Shown here: piece after piece, positions 18,451-27,784 of the stretch
Position numbering within the stretch: position 1 is the stretch's first letter
Layout: every line of letters starts with the position of its first letter
NCBI RefSeq assembly: GCF_900172235.1
Contig: NZ_FWFQ01000003.1
Location: 1 to 64,000, forward strand
Length of the DNA: 64,000 nucleotides
Source: Pseudoruegeria aquimaris
Lineage (GTDB): Bacteria > Pseudomonadota > Alphaproteobacteria > Rhodobacterales > Rhodobacteraceae
Direction of reading: 5' to 3'
The notes under the pieces: generated by a model
Told to the model about the DNA's origin: nothing
Database searches by the model: none
Seen by the model: only the letters and a program-made list of their open reading frames with translations
Translations under genes and position numbers: made by a program

Positions 18451-18480
18451 GAAAACAGCCCGGAAGTGGCTCCGGGCTGC
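18451..18480 (-). terminator. intercistronic terminator/attenuator between binding protein and livG
   Basis: A perfect 9-bp stem CAGCCCGGA/TCCGGGCTG (18456-18464 with 18471-18479, 6-base loop) is followed by TTTTC on the minus strand. Such partial terminators or stabilising hairpins commonly let the binding protein be made in excess of the membrane components. Confidence 0.7.
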
Positions 18481-18504
18481 TTTCGGTTCGATTGTCCGTC
18501 AGGA

Positions 18505-19695
18505 TCAGCGGTATTTCACCGTGGTGAGTTCGCCACCCTTCACTTCCAGCTCGCGGTAGCCGCCGGCGGCTTCCCCGCTGCCGATCAGCTCAACGGCCGT
18601 GGCGCCCACGTAGTCGATATCACCGCCGCCGGCAAGGATTTCGAGCGCCTTGCCCAGTTCACCCGGGAAGATCTGCTCGCCCGGAGCGTTGGCGACCTCC
18701 ATGATCTTCTCCTTGTAGGCGGAGGCATCGGTGGAGCCGGCGGCCTGCATGGCCAGCATGATCAGGGCAGCGGCATCGTAGCTTTCGCCCACGTAGGGGC
18801 CGTCGCCGTTCTCGATGCCGGCTTCCTCGATCAGCTTCATCATGATGCCCGCACCTTCGGATTCGGTGCCCGGCACGGTGCCGATGGAGCCGTCGATCTC
18901 GTCGCCGAAGGTCTCTTCCAGTGCGGAGCCGATCATGCCGTCGGGCAGCACGAAGGTGTCGAAGGCGCCGGAATCGAGCGCGGCGCGGATCACGCCGGGG
19001 CCGCCCTGATCGACGTAGCCCGCCACCACGAGAGCGTCGCCACCGGCAGAGGCCAGAGCGCCGACTTCAGCGGAGTAGTCGGCCTTGCCGTCCTCATGGG
19101 CGGTGGTGCCCGTCACGGTGCCGCCCACGGCTTCGAACGCGGCGGTGAAGCTGTCGGCGAGGCCCTTGCCGTAGTCGTTGTTGGTGTAGGTCACCGCAAC
19201 GCTCATGATGCCTTTTTCCTTCAGCACCTCGGCCAGCACCTGGCCCTGGCGGGCGTCAGAGGGCGCGGTGCGGAAGAACAGGCCGTTGTCCTCGGCGTCC
19301 GAGAGGGCCGGGGAGGTGGCGGAGGGCGAGATCATCACGATGCCGTTGGGCACGGCCACGTTGGCCAGAACGGCGCCGGTCACGCCGGAACAGTCGGCGC
19401 CCATGATGCCCTTCACGCCGTCGGAGGTGATCAGGCGCTCGGCGGCGGCGGTGGCGGCGCCGGCGTCAACGCAGGTGGAGTCCGCGCGCACGGGCTCGAC
19501 CTTGCCGCCGTCCATGAACTTGCCGCTTTCGGTCACTTCGACCATCGCCAGTTCGGCGCCGGCGGCCATGGCGGGCGTCAGGGATTCAATCGGGCCGGTG
19601 AAGCCCAGGATGATGCCGAGTTTCACGTCTTCGGCAGAGGCCGCACCGGCGGCGACGAGGCCAGCGGCCGTGGTGGCCAAAAGAAGCTTTTTCAT
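18505..19695 (-). CDS. periplasmic branched-chain amino acid-type substrate-binding protein
   Basis: This 396-residue protein has a clear Sec signal peptide (MKKLLLATTAAGLVAAGAASA, cut before EDVKLG) and a type 1 periplasmic-binding fold like LivJ/LivK, with LGFTGPIESLTPAMAAGAEL early and the ISPSATSPALSD ligand-binding region near residue 120. The start at 19695 is set by the signal peptide and the GGGAG upstream; the frame to 19728 is not needed. It is the first gene of the transporter operon. Ligand identity is uncertain within amino acids and amides. Confidence 0.9.
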   Translation of the reverse strand: MKKLLLATTAAGLVAAGAASAEDVKLGIILGFTGPIESLTPAMAAGAELAMVEVTESGKFMDGGKVEPVRADSTCVDAGAATAAAERLITSDGVKGIMGADCSGVTGAVLANVAVPNGIVMISPSATSPALSDAEDNGLFFRTAPSDARQGQVLAEVLKEKGIMSVAVTYTNNDYGKGLADSFTAAFEAVGGTVTGTTAHEDGKADYSAEVGALASAGGDALVVAGYVDQGGPGVIRAALDSGAFDTFVLPDGMIGSALEETFGDEIDGSIGTVPGTESEGAGIMMKLIEEAGIENGDGPYVGESYDAAALIMLAMQAAGSTDASAYKEKIMEVANAPGEQIFPGELGKALEILAGGGDIDYVGATAVELIGSGEAAGGYRELEVKGGELTTVKYR

Positions 19696-19900
19696 GTGGT
19701 TCTCCCAAGTTGGACGAATGTTTGCCATTCGCGTTGTGCCGGCAGATTAGGCAAGGGTTCGGGGAATGAAAAGAGCAGAAAAGCCGCCTTTTCGCAGCAA
19801 GTGGCACGCCGCTTTCGCCCGTTTGCCAAATCGCAATTCCCCGTGAGCCATGCTGGCCGGGCGCCGCCGTTTGCCTATGTTTCACCGAAAAGGAGAGCCC

Positions 19901-20998
19901 ATGCCCATCGATCGCCGCCTGTTCCTGACATCCGCGCTGGCCGCCCCCATGCTGCTTTCGGCGCGCCGCGCCCAGGCCGCGCCCCGCTTCGAGCCGATGG
20001 TGCGCGGGCTTCAGACGCCCTTCGGCCTTGCCTTCCTGCCCGGTGGGGGCCTCCTGATCACCGAGCGCGACACCGGCGTGCTGCACGTGCGCGCCGATGG
20101 CGGCAAGCAGCGCCTGAAAGGCGTGCCGGAAGCCGTGACGCGGGGGCAGGGCGGCTACATGGACATCGTCGCCGCCCGCGATTTCGCCCGCAGCCGGCGG
20201 CTGTGGCTGACGTGGTCCAAGCCGCTCGCCGGCGGCGGCACCGGGACGGCGCTGAGCGCGGCACGGCTCTCGGCCGACGGCGCCGCGCTGGAGGATGTCC
20301 GGACGCTGTTCGAAATGGCGCAGGCGGGCAGCGGCACACGGCATTTCGGCTCCCGCGTGGTGGAGGCCCCCGACGGCATGCTGTTTCTCGCGATCGGCGA
20401 TCGCGGCGAGGATGCGCGCGCCCAGGATCTGGGGTCCCATCACGGCAAGATCCTGCGCCTGACGCCTGGCGGCGCCCCGGCGCCGGGAAACCCTTTCGCG
20501 GGGCGGGCCGGTGCGCGCGCGGAGATCTGGAGCTACGGCCACCGCAACCCGCAGGGCATGGCGCTGGACTCCCGCGGCGGCCTCTGGGCGGTGGAACATG
20601 GCGCCAAGGGCGGTGACGAGGTGAACCGCATCCGCAAGGGCGCGAACTACGGCTGGCCGGTGATCTCCTACGGGGTGCACTACTCCGGCCGCAGGATCGG
20701 CGAGGGCACCGCGCGCGCGGGGATGGAGCAGCCGGCCCATTACTGGGATCCTTCGATGGCGCCCTCGGGAATGATGATCTATTCCGGCCGGCTCTGGCCG
20801 CAGTGGCGCGGACACATCTTCATCGGATCTCTGAAATTCGATTATATCTCAAGGCTTTCCGGTGAAGACCTCACCGAGTCCGAGCGGATCGAAAGCGGCG
20901 AGACCCGCCGTGTGCGCGACGTGCGCGAAGCGCCGGACGGCAGCATCTGGTTCCTCTCGGAAGGGCGCAGGGCAGCCTACCGCATGGTGCCGGGCTAG
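19901..20998 (+). CDS. PQQ-dependent aldose sugar dehydrogenase-like protein
   Basis: The protein has 365 residues with a twin-arginine-like leader (RRLFLTSALAAP) ending after AQAA, so it is probably periplasmic. It belongs to the soluble glucose/aldose sugar dehydrogenase (YliI) beta-propeller family: GLQTPFGLAFLPGG is the first blade, followed by FGSRVVEAPDG, IGDRGEDARAQD, SYGHRNPQGMAL and GGDEVNRIRKGANYGWPV. The His in GHRNPQG and the Asp-Arg pair match the active-site region. The ATG at 19901 follows AAAAGGAGAG. It is divergent from the liv operon and convergent with the GlxA-type regulator. Confidence 0.88.
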   Translation: MPIDRRLFLTSALAAPMLLSARRAQAAPRFEPMVRGLQTPFGLAFLPGGGLLITERDTGVLHVRADGGKQRLKGVPEAVTRGQGGYMDIVAARDFARSRRLWLTWSKPLAGGGTGTALSAARLSADGAALEDVRTLFEMAQAGSGTRHFGSRVVEAPDGMLFLAIGDRGEDARAQDLGSHHGKILRLTPGGAPAPGNPFAGRAGARAEIWSYGHRNPQGMALDSRGGLWAVEHGAKGGDEVNRIRKGANYGWPVISYGVHYSGRRIGEGTARAGMEQPAHYWDPSMAPSGMMIYSGRLWPQWRGHIFIGSLKFDYISRLSGEDLTESERIESGETRRVRDVREAPDGSIWFLSEGRRAAYRMVPG

Positions 20999-21008
20999 GG
21001 CGGCGCGC

Positions 21009-22013
21009 TCAGATCGAGAGGCGCGTCGCCTGGGTGCCGCGTTCGCGGTAGGGCGTGGTGTTGTAATGGGTCCGGTAGCATTTCGAGAAATGCGACGGGC
21101 TGGTGAAGCCGCAGGCCAGCGCCACGTTGATCACGCTCATGTCCGTCTGCATCAGCAGGTTGCGCGCCTTCTGAAGCCGCAGCTCCATGTAGTAGCGCTT
21201 AGGCGAGCGGTTCAGGTAGCGCCGGAACAGACGCTCAAGCTGCCGGGTGGACATGCCCACGTCCTTCGCGAGGATCGAGGGGCTGATCGGCTCCTCCAGG
21301 TTCTGCTCCATCATCTGGATCACCTGCGAAAGCTTCGGGTGGCGCACCCCGATGCGCGAGGGGATCGAGAGGCGCTGGGTGTCCTGGTCGGTGCGGATCG
21401 AGGAATAGATCAGCTGGTCGGCCACCACGTTGGCCAGTTCCTCGCCGTAGTCGTCGGCGATGATCTTGAGCAGCAGGTCGATGGAGGAGGTGCCGCCGGC
21501 GGTGGTGTAGCGGTTGCCCTGCATCACGAAGACGCTCTTGGTCAGCTCCACCTCGTCGAATTCCTCGGCGAAACTGTCGGAGTTCTCCCAGTGGATGGTG
21601 GCTTTCTTGCCGTCGAGCAACCCGGCCTTCGCGAGCGTGTAGGCCGCGGTGCAGAGCCCGCCGATCACCACGCCGCGCCGCGCCTCGCGCCGCAGCCAGT
21701 TCAGCACCGGCTTGGTGGAGGATTCGGCCACGTCCACGCCGCCGCAGATCAGCACCACGTCATCGCGCCGGGTTTCCTCCAGCCCCATGTCGAGCTTGAA
21801 GCCCGCGCCGTTGGAGCAGTAGATCATGTCGCCCCCTTCGCCGGCGAGCACCCATTCGTAAAGCTCCTGCCCCGAGACGCGGTTGGCGATCCGCAGCGGC
21901 TCGATCGCGCAGGCGAAGCAGAGCATGGTGAATTTATCAAGCAGAACAAAGACGAAGCGCCTCGGTTTCTCGGGCACGGAAGGGAGATCGATGAGCGGGC
22001 GGTTAGCGTCCAT
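21009..22013 (-). CDS. GlxA family transcriptional regulator (DJ-1/PfpI + AraC domains)
   Basis: This 334-residue regulator has an N-terminal DJ-1/PfpI-like domain (FVLLDKFTMLCFACAIEPLR and VVIGGLCTAAYTLAKAGLL, with the elbow Cys) and a C-terminal AraC-type double helix-turn-helix (ILAKDVGMSTRQLERLFRRY and INVALACGFTSPSHFSKCYR). Relatives such as GbdR control glycine-betaine and dimethylglycine catabolism. A dimethylglycine-dehydrogenase-like gene lies 7 kb away, so a link is possible but only inferred. It is divergent from the DAHP synthase gene. Confidence 0.88.
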   Translation of the reverse strand: MDANRPLIDLPSVPEKPRRFVFVLLDKFTMLCFACAIEPLRIANRVSGQELYEWVLAGEGGDMIYCSNGAGFKLDMGLEETRRDDVVLICGGVDVAESSTKPVLNWLRREARRGVVIGGLCTAAYTLAKAGLLDGKKATIHWENSDSFAEEFDEVELTKSVFVMQGNRYTTAGGTSSIDLLLKIIADDYGEELANVVADQLIYSSIRTDQDTQRLSIPSRIGVRHPKLSQVIQMMEQNLEEPISPSILAKDVGMSTRQLERLFRRYLNRSPKRYYMELRLQKARNLLMQTDMSVINVALACGFTSPSHFSKCYRTHYNTTPYRERGTQATRLSI

Positions 22014-22138
22014 GCGGATGGGCCTTCAGATGGTGTCATCCCACCGAAACAGGATTCGGAAGCGGCATCAAGGGCGGCGCGGGGCCCGCGCCCGGACGCG
22101 CGCCGCGGGGCGGCCGGGTTTTCCTTTTCGCTGGGCGG

Positions 22139-22167
22139 TTGGCAGCCCCGCAAAAGGGGCCTATAAC
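22139..22167 (+). promoter_or_regulatory. sigma70-type promoter of the DAHP synthase gene
   Basis: TTGGCA (22139-22144) and TATAAC (22162-22167) are separated by exactly 17 bases. This is a near-consensus housekeeping promoter and gives a 5' leader of about 33 bases before the ATG at 22207. Confidence 0.6.
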
Positions 22168-22206
22168 CCGCTCCTGTTATAACGCTAACATTTCGGAGCA
22201 AAGACG

Positions 22207-23577
22207 ATGACTGAGTGGGTAAAATCTGGCTGGCGGAACAAACCGCGGATCCAGATGCCTGAGTATACGGACGAGGCCGCGCTGAAAGCCGTCGAGGCTC
22301 AGCTTGCCAAGTATCCGCCGCTCGTCTTTGCCGGCGAGACGCGAAAACTGAAAGCCCAGCTCGGCAAGGTGTCCCGCGGGGAGGCCTTCCTGCTTCAGGG
22401 TGGCGACTGCGCCGAGAGCTTCGCGGAATTCTCCGCCGACAACATCCGCGACACCTTCAAGGTGATGCTGCAGATGGCCATGGTGCTGACCTACGGCGCC
22501 AAGGTGCCGGTGGTGAAGGTGGGGCGCATGGCCGGCCAGTTCGCCAAGCCGCGCTCGGCCCCGACCGAGGTGAAGGACGGCGTCGAGCTGCCCAGCTACC
22601 GCGGCGACATCATCAACGAACTGGAGTTCACCCCCGAGGCCCGGATCCCGAATCCCAACAAGATGCTGCAGGCCTACACCCAGGCCGCGGCCACGCTCAA
22701 CCTCCTGCGCGCCTTCAGCACCGGCGGCTACGCCGACGTGCACCAGGTCCATGCCTGGACGCTGGGCTTCACCGACCGGGCCGAGATCGAGCGCTACTCC
22801 GACATGGCCAAGCGCATCACCGATACGCTTGATTTCATGAAGGCAGCCGGCGTGGACAGCGACCGTGCCCACACCCTGCAGACGGTGGATTTCTACACCA
22901 GCCACGAGGCGCTGCTGCTGGAATACGAAGAGGCGCTCTGCCGCATCGATTCCACCTCCGGCAAGCCCGTCGCCGGCTCCGGCCACATGATCTGGATCGG
23001 CGACCGCACCCGCCAGCCCGACGGCGCCCACGTGGAGTTCTGCTCCGGCGTGCAGAACCCGATCGGCCTGAAGTGCGGCCCCACCACCACCGAGGAAGAT
23101 CTCAAGGTGCTGATGGCCAAGCTGAACCCGGAAAACGAGGCCGGCCGCCTCACGCTGATCGCGCGCTTCGGCGCCGGCAGCGTCGGCGATCACCTGCCGC
23201 GCCTGATCAAGACGGTGCGGGAAGAGGGCGCCAACGTCGTCTGGTCCTGCGACCCGATGCACGGCAACACGATCAAATCCTCCACCGGCTACAAGACGCG
23301 CCCCTTCGAAAGCGTGCTGCGCGAGGTGCAGGAGTTCTTCGCCATCCACCGCGCCGAGGGCACGGTGCCGGGCGGCGTGCATTTCGAGATGACGGGCCAG
23401 GACGTGACCGAATGCACCGGCGGCGTGCGTGCGGTGACGGACGAGGATCTGTCGGACCGCTACCACACGGCCTGCGATCCGCGCCTGAACGCCAGCCAGG
23501 CGCTGGAACTGGCCTTCCTCGTGGCCGAGGAGCTGGGCTCCGGTGGCGGGCAGCAGACACAGGCCGCCGCGGGCTGA
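22207..23577 (+). CDS. 3-deoxy-7-phosphoheptulonate (DAHP) synthase, class II
   Basis: This 456-residue class II (plant-like) enzyme condenses phosphoenolpyruvate and erythrose 4-phosphate in the first step of the shikimate pathway. Diagnostic segments are [14 protein letters not shown] with the metal-ligand Cys68, [44 protein letters not shown] and [11 protein letters not shown]. The ATG at 22207 has GGAGC upstream. It is a monocistronic gene with its own promoter. A second shikimate gene, aroQ, lies at 31690. Confidence 0.96.
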   Translation: MTEWVKSGWRNKPRIQMPEYTDEAALKAVEAQLAKYPPLVFAGETRKLKAQLGKVSRGEAFLLQGGDCAESFAEFSADNIRDTFKVMLQMAMVLTYGAKVPVVKVGRMAGQFAKPRSAPTEVKDGVELPSYRGDIINELEFTPEARIPNPNKMLQAYTQAAATLNLLRAFSTGGYADVHQVHAWTLGFTDRAEIERYSDMAKRITDTLDFMKAAGVDSDRAHTLQTVDFYTSHEALLLEYEEALCRIDSTSGKPVAGSGHMIWIGDRTRQPDGAHVEFCSGVQNPIGLKCGPTTTEEDLKVLMAKLNPENEAGRLTLIARFGAGSVGDHLPRLIKTVREEGANVVWSCDPMHGNTIKSSTGYKTRPFESVLREVQEFFAIHRAEGTVPGGVHFEMTGQDVTECTGGVRAVTDEDLSDRYHTACDPRLNASQALELAFLVAEELGSGGGQQTQAAAG

Positions 23578-23580
23578 CGC

Positions 23581-24291
23581 TCACTCGCTGCTTGAAACGA
23601 TCCGAAGGGCCGGGCGCTGCGCGTCCGGCCTTTTGCGTTGCCAGCCCGCCCGCACGCCCTTCAGCGCGCCCTTGTCCGCACCTTTGAATTGGGCAGGGGC
23701 CTCGGCCATGCCGGAGGGCTGCAACACCGGCCGGCGCCGGGGCGCGGGGGCGGATGCCGGCAGGCGCACGCTGCCCGGTGCGCGGGTGAAATGGCTGGAT
23801 TCGATCGTCAACGCGTTCAGCAGCACCGCGCCGGGTTGGGCCATTTCGAGGCACCCCAGAAGCTGGCGGCGGTTTGGGTTGGAAAGCGGAAACAGGCAGA
23901 GCTGCCCCCAGGCGCCGGCCTCGGAGCAGACCTTCAGCCGCAGCGTTGCGCCCTCGCACAGGGCGGTGCGGCACAGCGCCTTGGCGGTTCCGAACCAGCT
24001 GTCGGTGAACAGCGCGGTGAACGGCATGGCGGTGAGATCGATCCCGGCCGCCTGGTGCAGGGCCGAGCCGACGAGGCGGAAGCGCAGGCCGTCCTGGCCG
24101 GGGGCGTCGAGAATGAAGACATGGGACAGGGCTTCGCCGAGCCGCGCTGCGGTGATATCCCGGCGGCGCGGGGGGGCGCCGTTGCGCCGCAGGGCCCACC
24201 AGAGCGCTTCGACCTGAGCACATCGGGAAAATTGCATGGCCCTGACGTCTCGCTTCGGGGGCAAGAGGATGATGTTGCCCTGTGTTGTCAT
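23581..24291 (-). CDS. PAS-type (PAS_5-like) regulatory protein
   Basis: This 236-residue soluble protein resembles the alphaproteobacterial PAS_5-type family. An N-terminal domain with QVEALWWALRRNGAPPRRRDI and HVFILDAPGQDGLRFRLVGSAL is followed by a long unstructured Pro/Ala/Arg-rich tail. There is no kinase or output domain. The start at 24291 is chosen because the upstream part of the frame (to 24675) overlaps the divergent yicC gene. The role is unknown; such proteins are thought to be sensory or cell-cycle-related. Confidence 0.7.
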   Translation of the reverse strand: MTTQGNIILLPPKRDVRAMQFSRCAQVEALWWALRRNGAPPRRRDITAARLGEALSHVFILDAPGQDGLRFRLVGSALHQAAGIDLTAMPFTALFTDSWFGTAKALCRTALCEGATLRLKVCSEAGAWGQLCLFPLSNPNRRQLLGCLEMAQPGAVLLNALTIESSHFTRAPGSVRLPASAPAPRRRPVLQPSGMAEAPAQFKGADKGALKGVRAGWQRKRPDAQRPALRIVSSSE

Positions 24292-24445
24292 TGTTGCGCC
24301 TCCCGGATCACCGCCCGGCAAACGCGGCCGTGCGCCACGCACCGGATTGTCTGGATGGTAACGCACTGTTAACCATAGGCGGACGGTGCTTACCAAAGTG
24401 TTAATACGGCAAAATTCAAACAAAATTGAGGCAGGAAAGTGCAAG

Positions 24446-25363
24446 ATGGTTAACGCTTCTTCCCGATCCCATCCGCTGAATTCCATGACGGGGTTCGCCT
24501 CGGGCACGGGGCAGGGCATGGGCTTCACCTGGGCGTGGGACATCCGTAGCGTCAACGCGCGCGGGCTCGACATCCGCCTGCGGGTGCCGGATTGGATCAC
24601 GGGGCTGGAGCCGGGGCTGCGGCGGGCGATCGGCGCCGGCGTCGCGCGGGGCAACATCTCGGTGAGCCTGCGCATTCAACGTGAAGAAGGCGATGCAACC
24701 CTCTCTCTCAATGAGGAAATCCTTGCGCGGACCTTGCAGGCCATCGCCCGGATCGAGGCTCGTGCGGACGCCGCCGGGCTGAAGCTGGCGCCCAGCCGCG
24801 CGACCGACATCCTCGCGGTGCGCGGCATCACCGAGGCAAGCGCGCCGGAGGCGGACCCCGAAGCGCTCTGCGCGCTCCTGCTCAAAGATTTCACCCCGGT
24901 TCTCGAAAGCTTTCTCGCCTCCCGCCGCCGCGAGGGCGCCGCGCTGGCGCAGGTGCTGGCCGGGCAGCTGGACACGATCGAGCGGCTGACGGTTGCGGCT
25001 GCCGCGGAAGCCGAGGCGCGGCGGGAGAGAACCGCAGAAACTCTGCGCGACAACCTCCGGAAAATATTGGACAATACCGCCGAAGTGGAGCCTGAGCGCC
25101 TGGCCCAGGAGCTGGCCCTGATCGCGGTGAAATCCGATGTCACCGAAGAGATCGATCGCCTGCATGCCCATGTCGGCGCCGCCCGCGGCCTGCTGGCGCA
25201 GGAGGCGCCGAGCGGGCGCAAGCTGGATTTCCTGATGCAGGAGTTCAACCGCGAGGCCAACACGCTTTGTTCCAAGGCGCAATCGGCCGGGCTCACCGCC
25301 ATCGGGCTTGACCTCAAGGCGGTCATCGATCAGATGCGCGAACAGGTTCAGAACGTGGAGTGA
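24446..25363 (+). CDS. yicC: YicC family endoribonuclease
   Basis: The protein has 305 residues. The N-terminal YicC domain shows [10 protein letters not shown] and [14 protein letters not shown]. The C-terminal DUF1732 domain ends with [20 protein letters not shown], the strongest family motif, followed by [16 protein letters not shown]. YicC proteins are RNases acting on small and messenger RNAs. The ATG at 24446 follows AGGAAAG; the longer frame from 24386 is less likely. It sits directly upstream of gmk, the usual neighbour, with the gmk ribosome-binding site in its last codons. Confidence 0.93.
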   Translation: MVNASSRSHPLNSMTGFASGTGQGMGFTWAWDIRSVNARGLDIRLRVPDWITGLEPGLRRAIGAGVARGNISVSLRIQREEGDATLSLNEEILARTLQAIARIEARADAAGLKLAPSRATDILAVRGITEASAPEADPEALCALLLKDFTPVLESFLASRRREGAALAQVLAGQLDTIERLTVAAAAEAEARRERTAETLRDNLRKILDNTAEVEPERLAQELALIAVKSDVTEEIDRLHAHVGAARGLLAQEAPSGRKLDFLMQEFNREANTLCSKAQSAGLTAIGLDLKAVIDQMREQVQNVE

Positions 25364-25365
25364 AT

Positions 25366-26007
25366 ATGTCGGATCGCCGTGGCCTCTTGATCATCCTGTC
25401 GTCGCCCTCGGGCGCGGGCAAATCCACCCTCGCACGCCGGCTGATGGCCTGGGACCCGGATCTGAAGTTCTCGATCTCCGCAACCACCCGCGCGCCGCGA
25501 CCCGGCGAGCAGCACGGGCGGGAGTATTTCTTCCTCACCGAGGAGGCCTTCAAATCCGAGGTGGCCAACGGCAACATGCTCGAACATGCCCATGTTTTCG
25601 GGAACTTCTACGGCTCTCCGGCCGGCCCCGTGAAGGAGACGATCGACAGCGGGCGCGACGTGCTCTTCGACGTGGACTGGCAGGGCGAACAGCAGATCCG
25701 CAACTCCGACCTGGGCAAGCACGCGCTGTCGATCTTCATCCTGCCGCCCTCGATCCGCGAGCTGCGCCGCCGGCTTGAGAGCCGAGGCCAGGACAGCGAA
25801 GAGGTGATCGCCAAGCGGATGCAGAAAAGCTGGGACGAGATCAGCCACTGGGGCGCCTACGACTACGTGCTCATCAACGACGATCTCGACCGCACCGAGG
25901 CGGATCTGAAGACGATCATCACCGCCGAACGGATGCGGCGGGAGCAGCAGCCCGGGCTCCAGGCCCACGTGCGGGCGCTGCAGGCGGAATTCGAGGAGGG
26001 GAAATGA
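25366..26007 (+). CDS. gmk: guanylate kinase
   Basis: This 213-residue enzyme phosphorylates GMP to GDP with ATP. The P-loop [10 protein letters not shown] is at 12-21, followed by [20 protein letters not shown] (GMP site) and [13 protein letters not shown]. The ATG at 25366 is preferred over the GTG at 25360 because the GGAG site overlaps the end of yicC. Its stop overlaps the start of the carbonic-anhydrase-like gene (ATGA). Confidence 0.96.
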   Translation: MSDRRGLLIILSSPSGAGKSTLARRLMAWDPDLKFSISATTRAPRPGEQHGREYFFLTEEAFKSEVANGNMLEHAHVFGNFYGSPAGPVKETIDSGRDVLFDVDWQGEQQIRNSDLGKHALSIFILPPSIRELRRRLESRGQDSEEVIAKRMQKSWDEISHWGAYDYVLINDDLDRTEADLKTIITAERMRREQQPGLQAHVRALQAEFEEGK

Positions 26008-26537
26008 CGCTCTACGCACTTGAAGGCATTGCGCCAAGCCTGCCGGAAGACGGCGATTTCTGGGTTGCGCCCGATGCAAACCTGATCGGGAAGATCACGC
26101 TTGAAAGCGGCGCCTCCGTCTGGTTCGGCAGCACCCTGCGCGGCGACAATGAGCGCATCACCGTGGGCGCGGGCAGCAACATTCAGGAAAACTGCGTGCT
26201 GCACACCGACATGGGCTTCCCGCTCACCATCGGCCGCAACTGCACCATCGGCCACAAGGCGATGCTGCACGGCTGCGTGATCGGGGAGAACTCCCTGATC
26301 GGGATGGGGGCCACGGTGCTCAACGGCGCGAAGATCGGCGCCAACTGCCTGATCGGGGCAGGGGCGCTGATCACCGAAGGCAAGGAGATCCCGGATGGCA
26401 GCCTCGTGATGGGCGCCCCCGGCAAGGTGGTGCGCCAGCTGGACGAACGGACGATCCAGATGCTCACCGCCAGCGCGCTGAACTACCAACAGAACATGCG
26501 CCGCTTCCGGCAAACTCTTGAAAAGGTGGGCGAATGA
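26004..26537 (+). CDS. gamma carbonic anhydrase family protein
   Basis: The 177-residue protein is a left-handed beta-helix built from hexapeptide repeats, seen in the periodic IG/VG turns through residues 30-150. The three metal-ligand histidines fit VLHTD, IGHKA and MLHGC, and RGDNERI carries the conserved Arg and Asp of gamma-class carbonic anhydrases. Many such proteins bind zinc or iron but have unproven hydratase activity. It is translationally coupled to both gmk and the next gene through 4-base overlaps. Confidence 0.88.
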   Translation: MTLYALEGIAPSLPEDGDFWVAPDANLIGKITLESGASVWFGSTLRGDNERITVGAGSNIQENCVLHTDMGFPLTIGRNCTIGHKAMLHGCVIGENSLIGMGATVLNGAKIGANCLIGAGALITEGKEIPDGSLVMGAPGKVVRQLDERTIQMLTASALNYQQNMRRFRQTLEKVGE

Positions 26538-27709
26538 AGGATCCTCGCACCGTGGTGCGGCGCAACGGCTGGCCCGAGAGCCGCAGCCGCGCCCTTGGCA
26601 CGCCGCTGCAACCCTCCGTCGTCTACGTGGCCGATACGCCTGACGCGCTGGATGACCAATACGAAGGCCGCACCAAGGGCTTCTCCTATGCCCGCGAAGG
26701 CCACCCCAACGCCGAGGTGCTGGCCCGGGCGATCGACGCGCTGGAAGGGGCCGAGGGCGGGATCATGCTGTCTTCCGGGATGGGCGCCGTGGGCGCCTGC
26801 CTGATGGCGCTGCTGCAGGCCGGCGATCACGTGGTGGCCGGCAACCAGCTCTATGGCCGCTCGCTGCGGATGCTCAAGGAAGATCTGCCAAGGTTCGGGA
26901 TCGAAACGACTTTTACGGATCCGACGGATGCCGAGGCCTTCGAGGCGGCGCTGCGCCCGGACACGAAACTGGTTCTCGTCGAGGTGGTCTCCAACCCGAC
27001 GCTGCGTGTGGCCGACATGGCGGCGATCACCGCGCTCGCCAAGGCGCGCGGCATCACGCTGGTGGTGGACAACACCTTCACCACGCCGCGGGCCTACCGG
27101 CCGTTCGATCACGGCGCGGACGTGGTGATCCACTCCGTCACCAAACTGCTGGCCGGACACTCCGACGTGACGCTCGGATACGTCGCCGCGCGCGATCCGG
27201 AGCATCGCCGCAAGATCTACGATTGCGCCGTCACCTTCGGCTTCACCGCCAGCCCCTTCGATTGCTGGCTGGGGGAGCGGGGGCTCTATTCCTTCGAACT
27301 GCGGTTCGATCGCGCGGAGGAGAACGCCCGCGCCCTGGCCGATGCCCTGGCGCGGATGGAGGGCGTGACGCGGGTGCTCTACCCGACGCGGGCCGACCAC
27401 CCCGATCACGCCCGCGCCAAGGCCCTGTTGGGCGGGCGCGGCGGCAACATGGTCTCCTTCGAGATTGCCGGCGGGCGGGATCGGACGAACGCCTTCGTGG
27501 CGGCAGCGAAGAACATCGCCTTCGCTCCGACGCTGGGCGACATCGGCACCACTCTGTCGCACCCGCCATCCTCCTCGCATCGGGCGTTGAGTGAAGAAGC
27601 GCGCGCAAGCCTCGGAATAAGCGAAGGTTTCTTTCGGGTCTCCGTTGGCGTCGAGCCGATCGAACTGTTGATCGAGGAGTTCGCCGAGGCCGTTGGGGCC
27701 GCGCTGTAG
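26534..27709 (+). CDS. cystathionine gamma-synthase/lyase-type PLP enzyme
   Basis: The 391-residue protein belongs to the Cys/Met metabolism PLP-dependent family. The PLP lysine is Lys204 in [13 protein letters not shown]. Other motifs are [23 protein letters not shown] and [15 protein letters not shown]. Its closest roles are cystathionine gamma-synthase, cystathionine gamma-lyase or O-succinylhomoserine sulfhydrylase; sequence reading does not separate these. It is the fourth gene of the tight yicC-gmk-carbonic-anhydrase cluster, overlapping the previous gene by 4 bases. Confidence 0.85.
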   Translation: MKDPRTVVRRNGWPESRSRALGTPLQPSVVYVADTPDALDDQYEGRTKGFSYAREGHPNAEVLARAIDALEGAEGGIMLSSGMGAVGACLMALLQAGDHVVAGNQLYGRSLRMLKEDLPRFGIETTFTDPTDAEAFEAALRPDTKLVLVEVVSNPTLRVADMAAITALAKARGITLVVDNTFTTPRAYRPFDHGADVVIHSVTKLLAGHSDVTLGYVAARDPEHRRKIYDCAVTFGFTASPFDCWLGERGLYSFELRFDRAEENARALADALARMEGVTRVLYPTRADHPDHARAKALLGGRGGNMVSFEIAGGRDRTNAFVAAAKNIAFAPTLGDIGTTLSHPPSSSHRALSEEARASLGISEGFFRVSVGVEPIELLIEEFAEAVGAAL

Positions 27710-27784
27710 CAGGCGCATTTACAGGGGGAGCGCGTTGCGGGTAACACTGGGCGCGCCGGAACATCCGCCGCAGCGCGAGGACCC

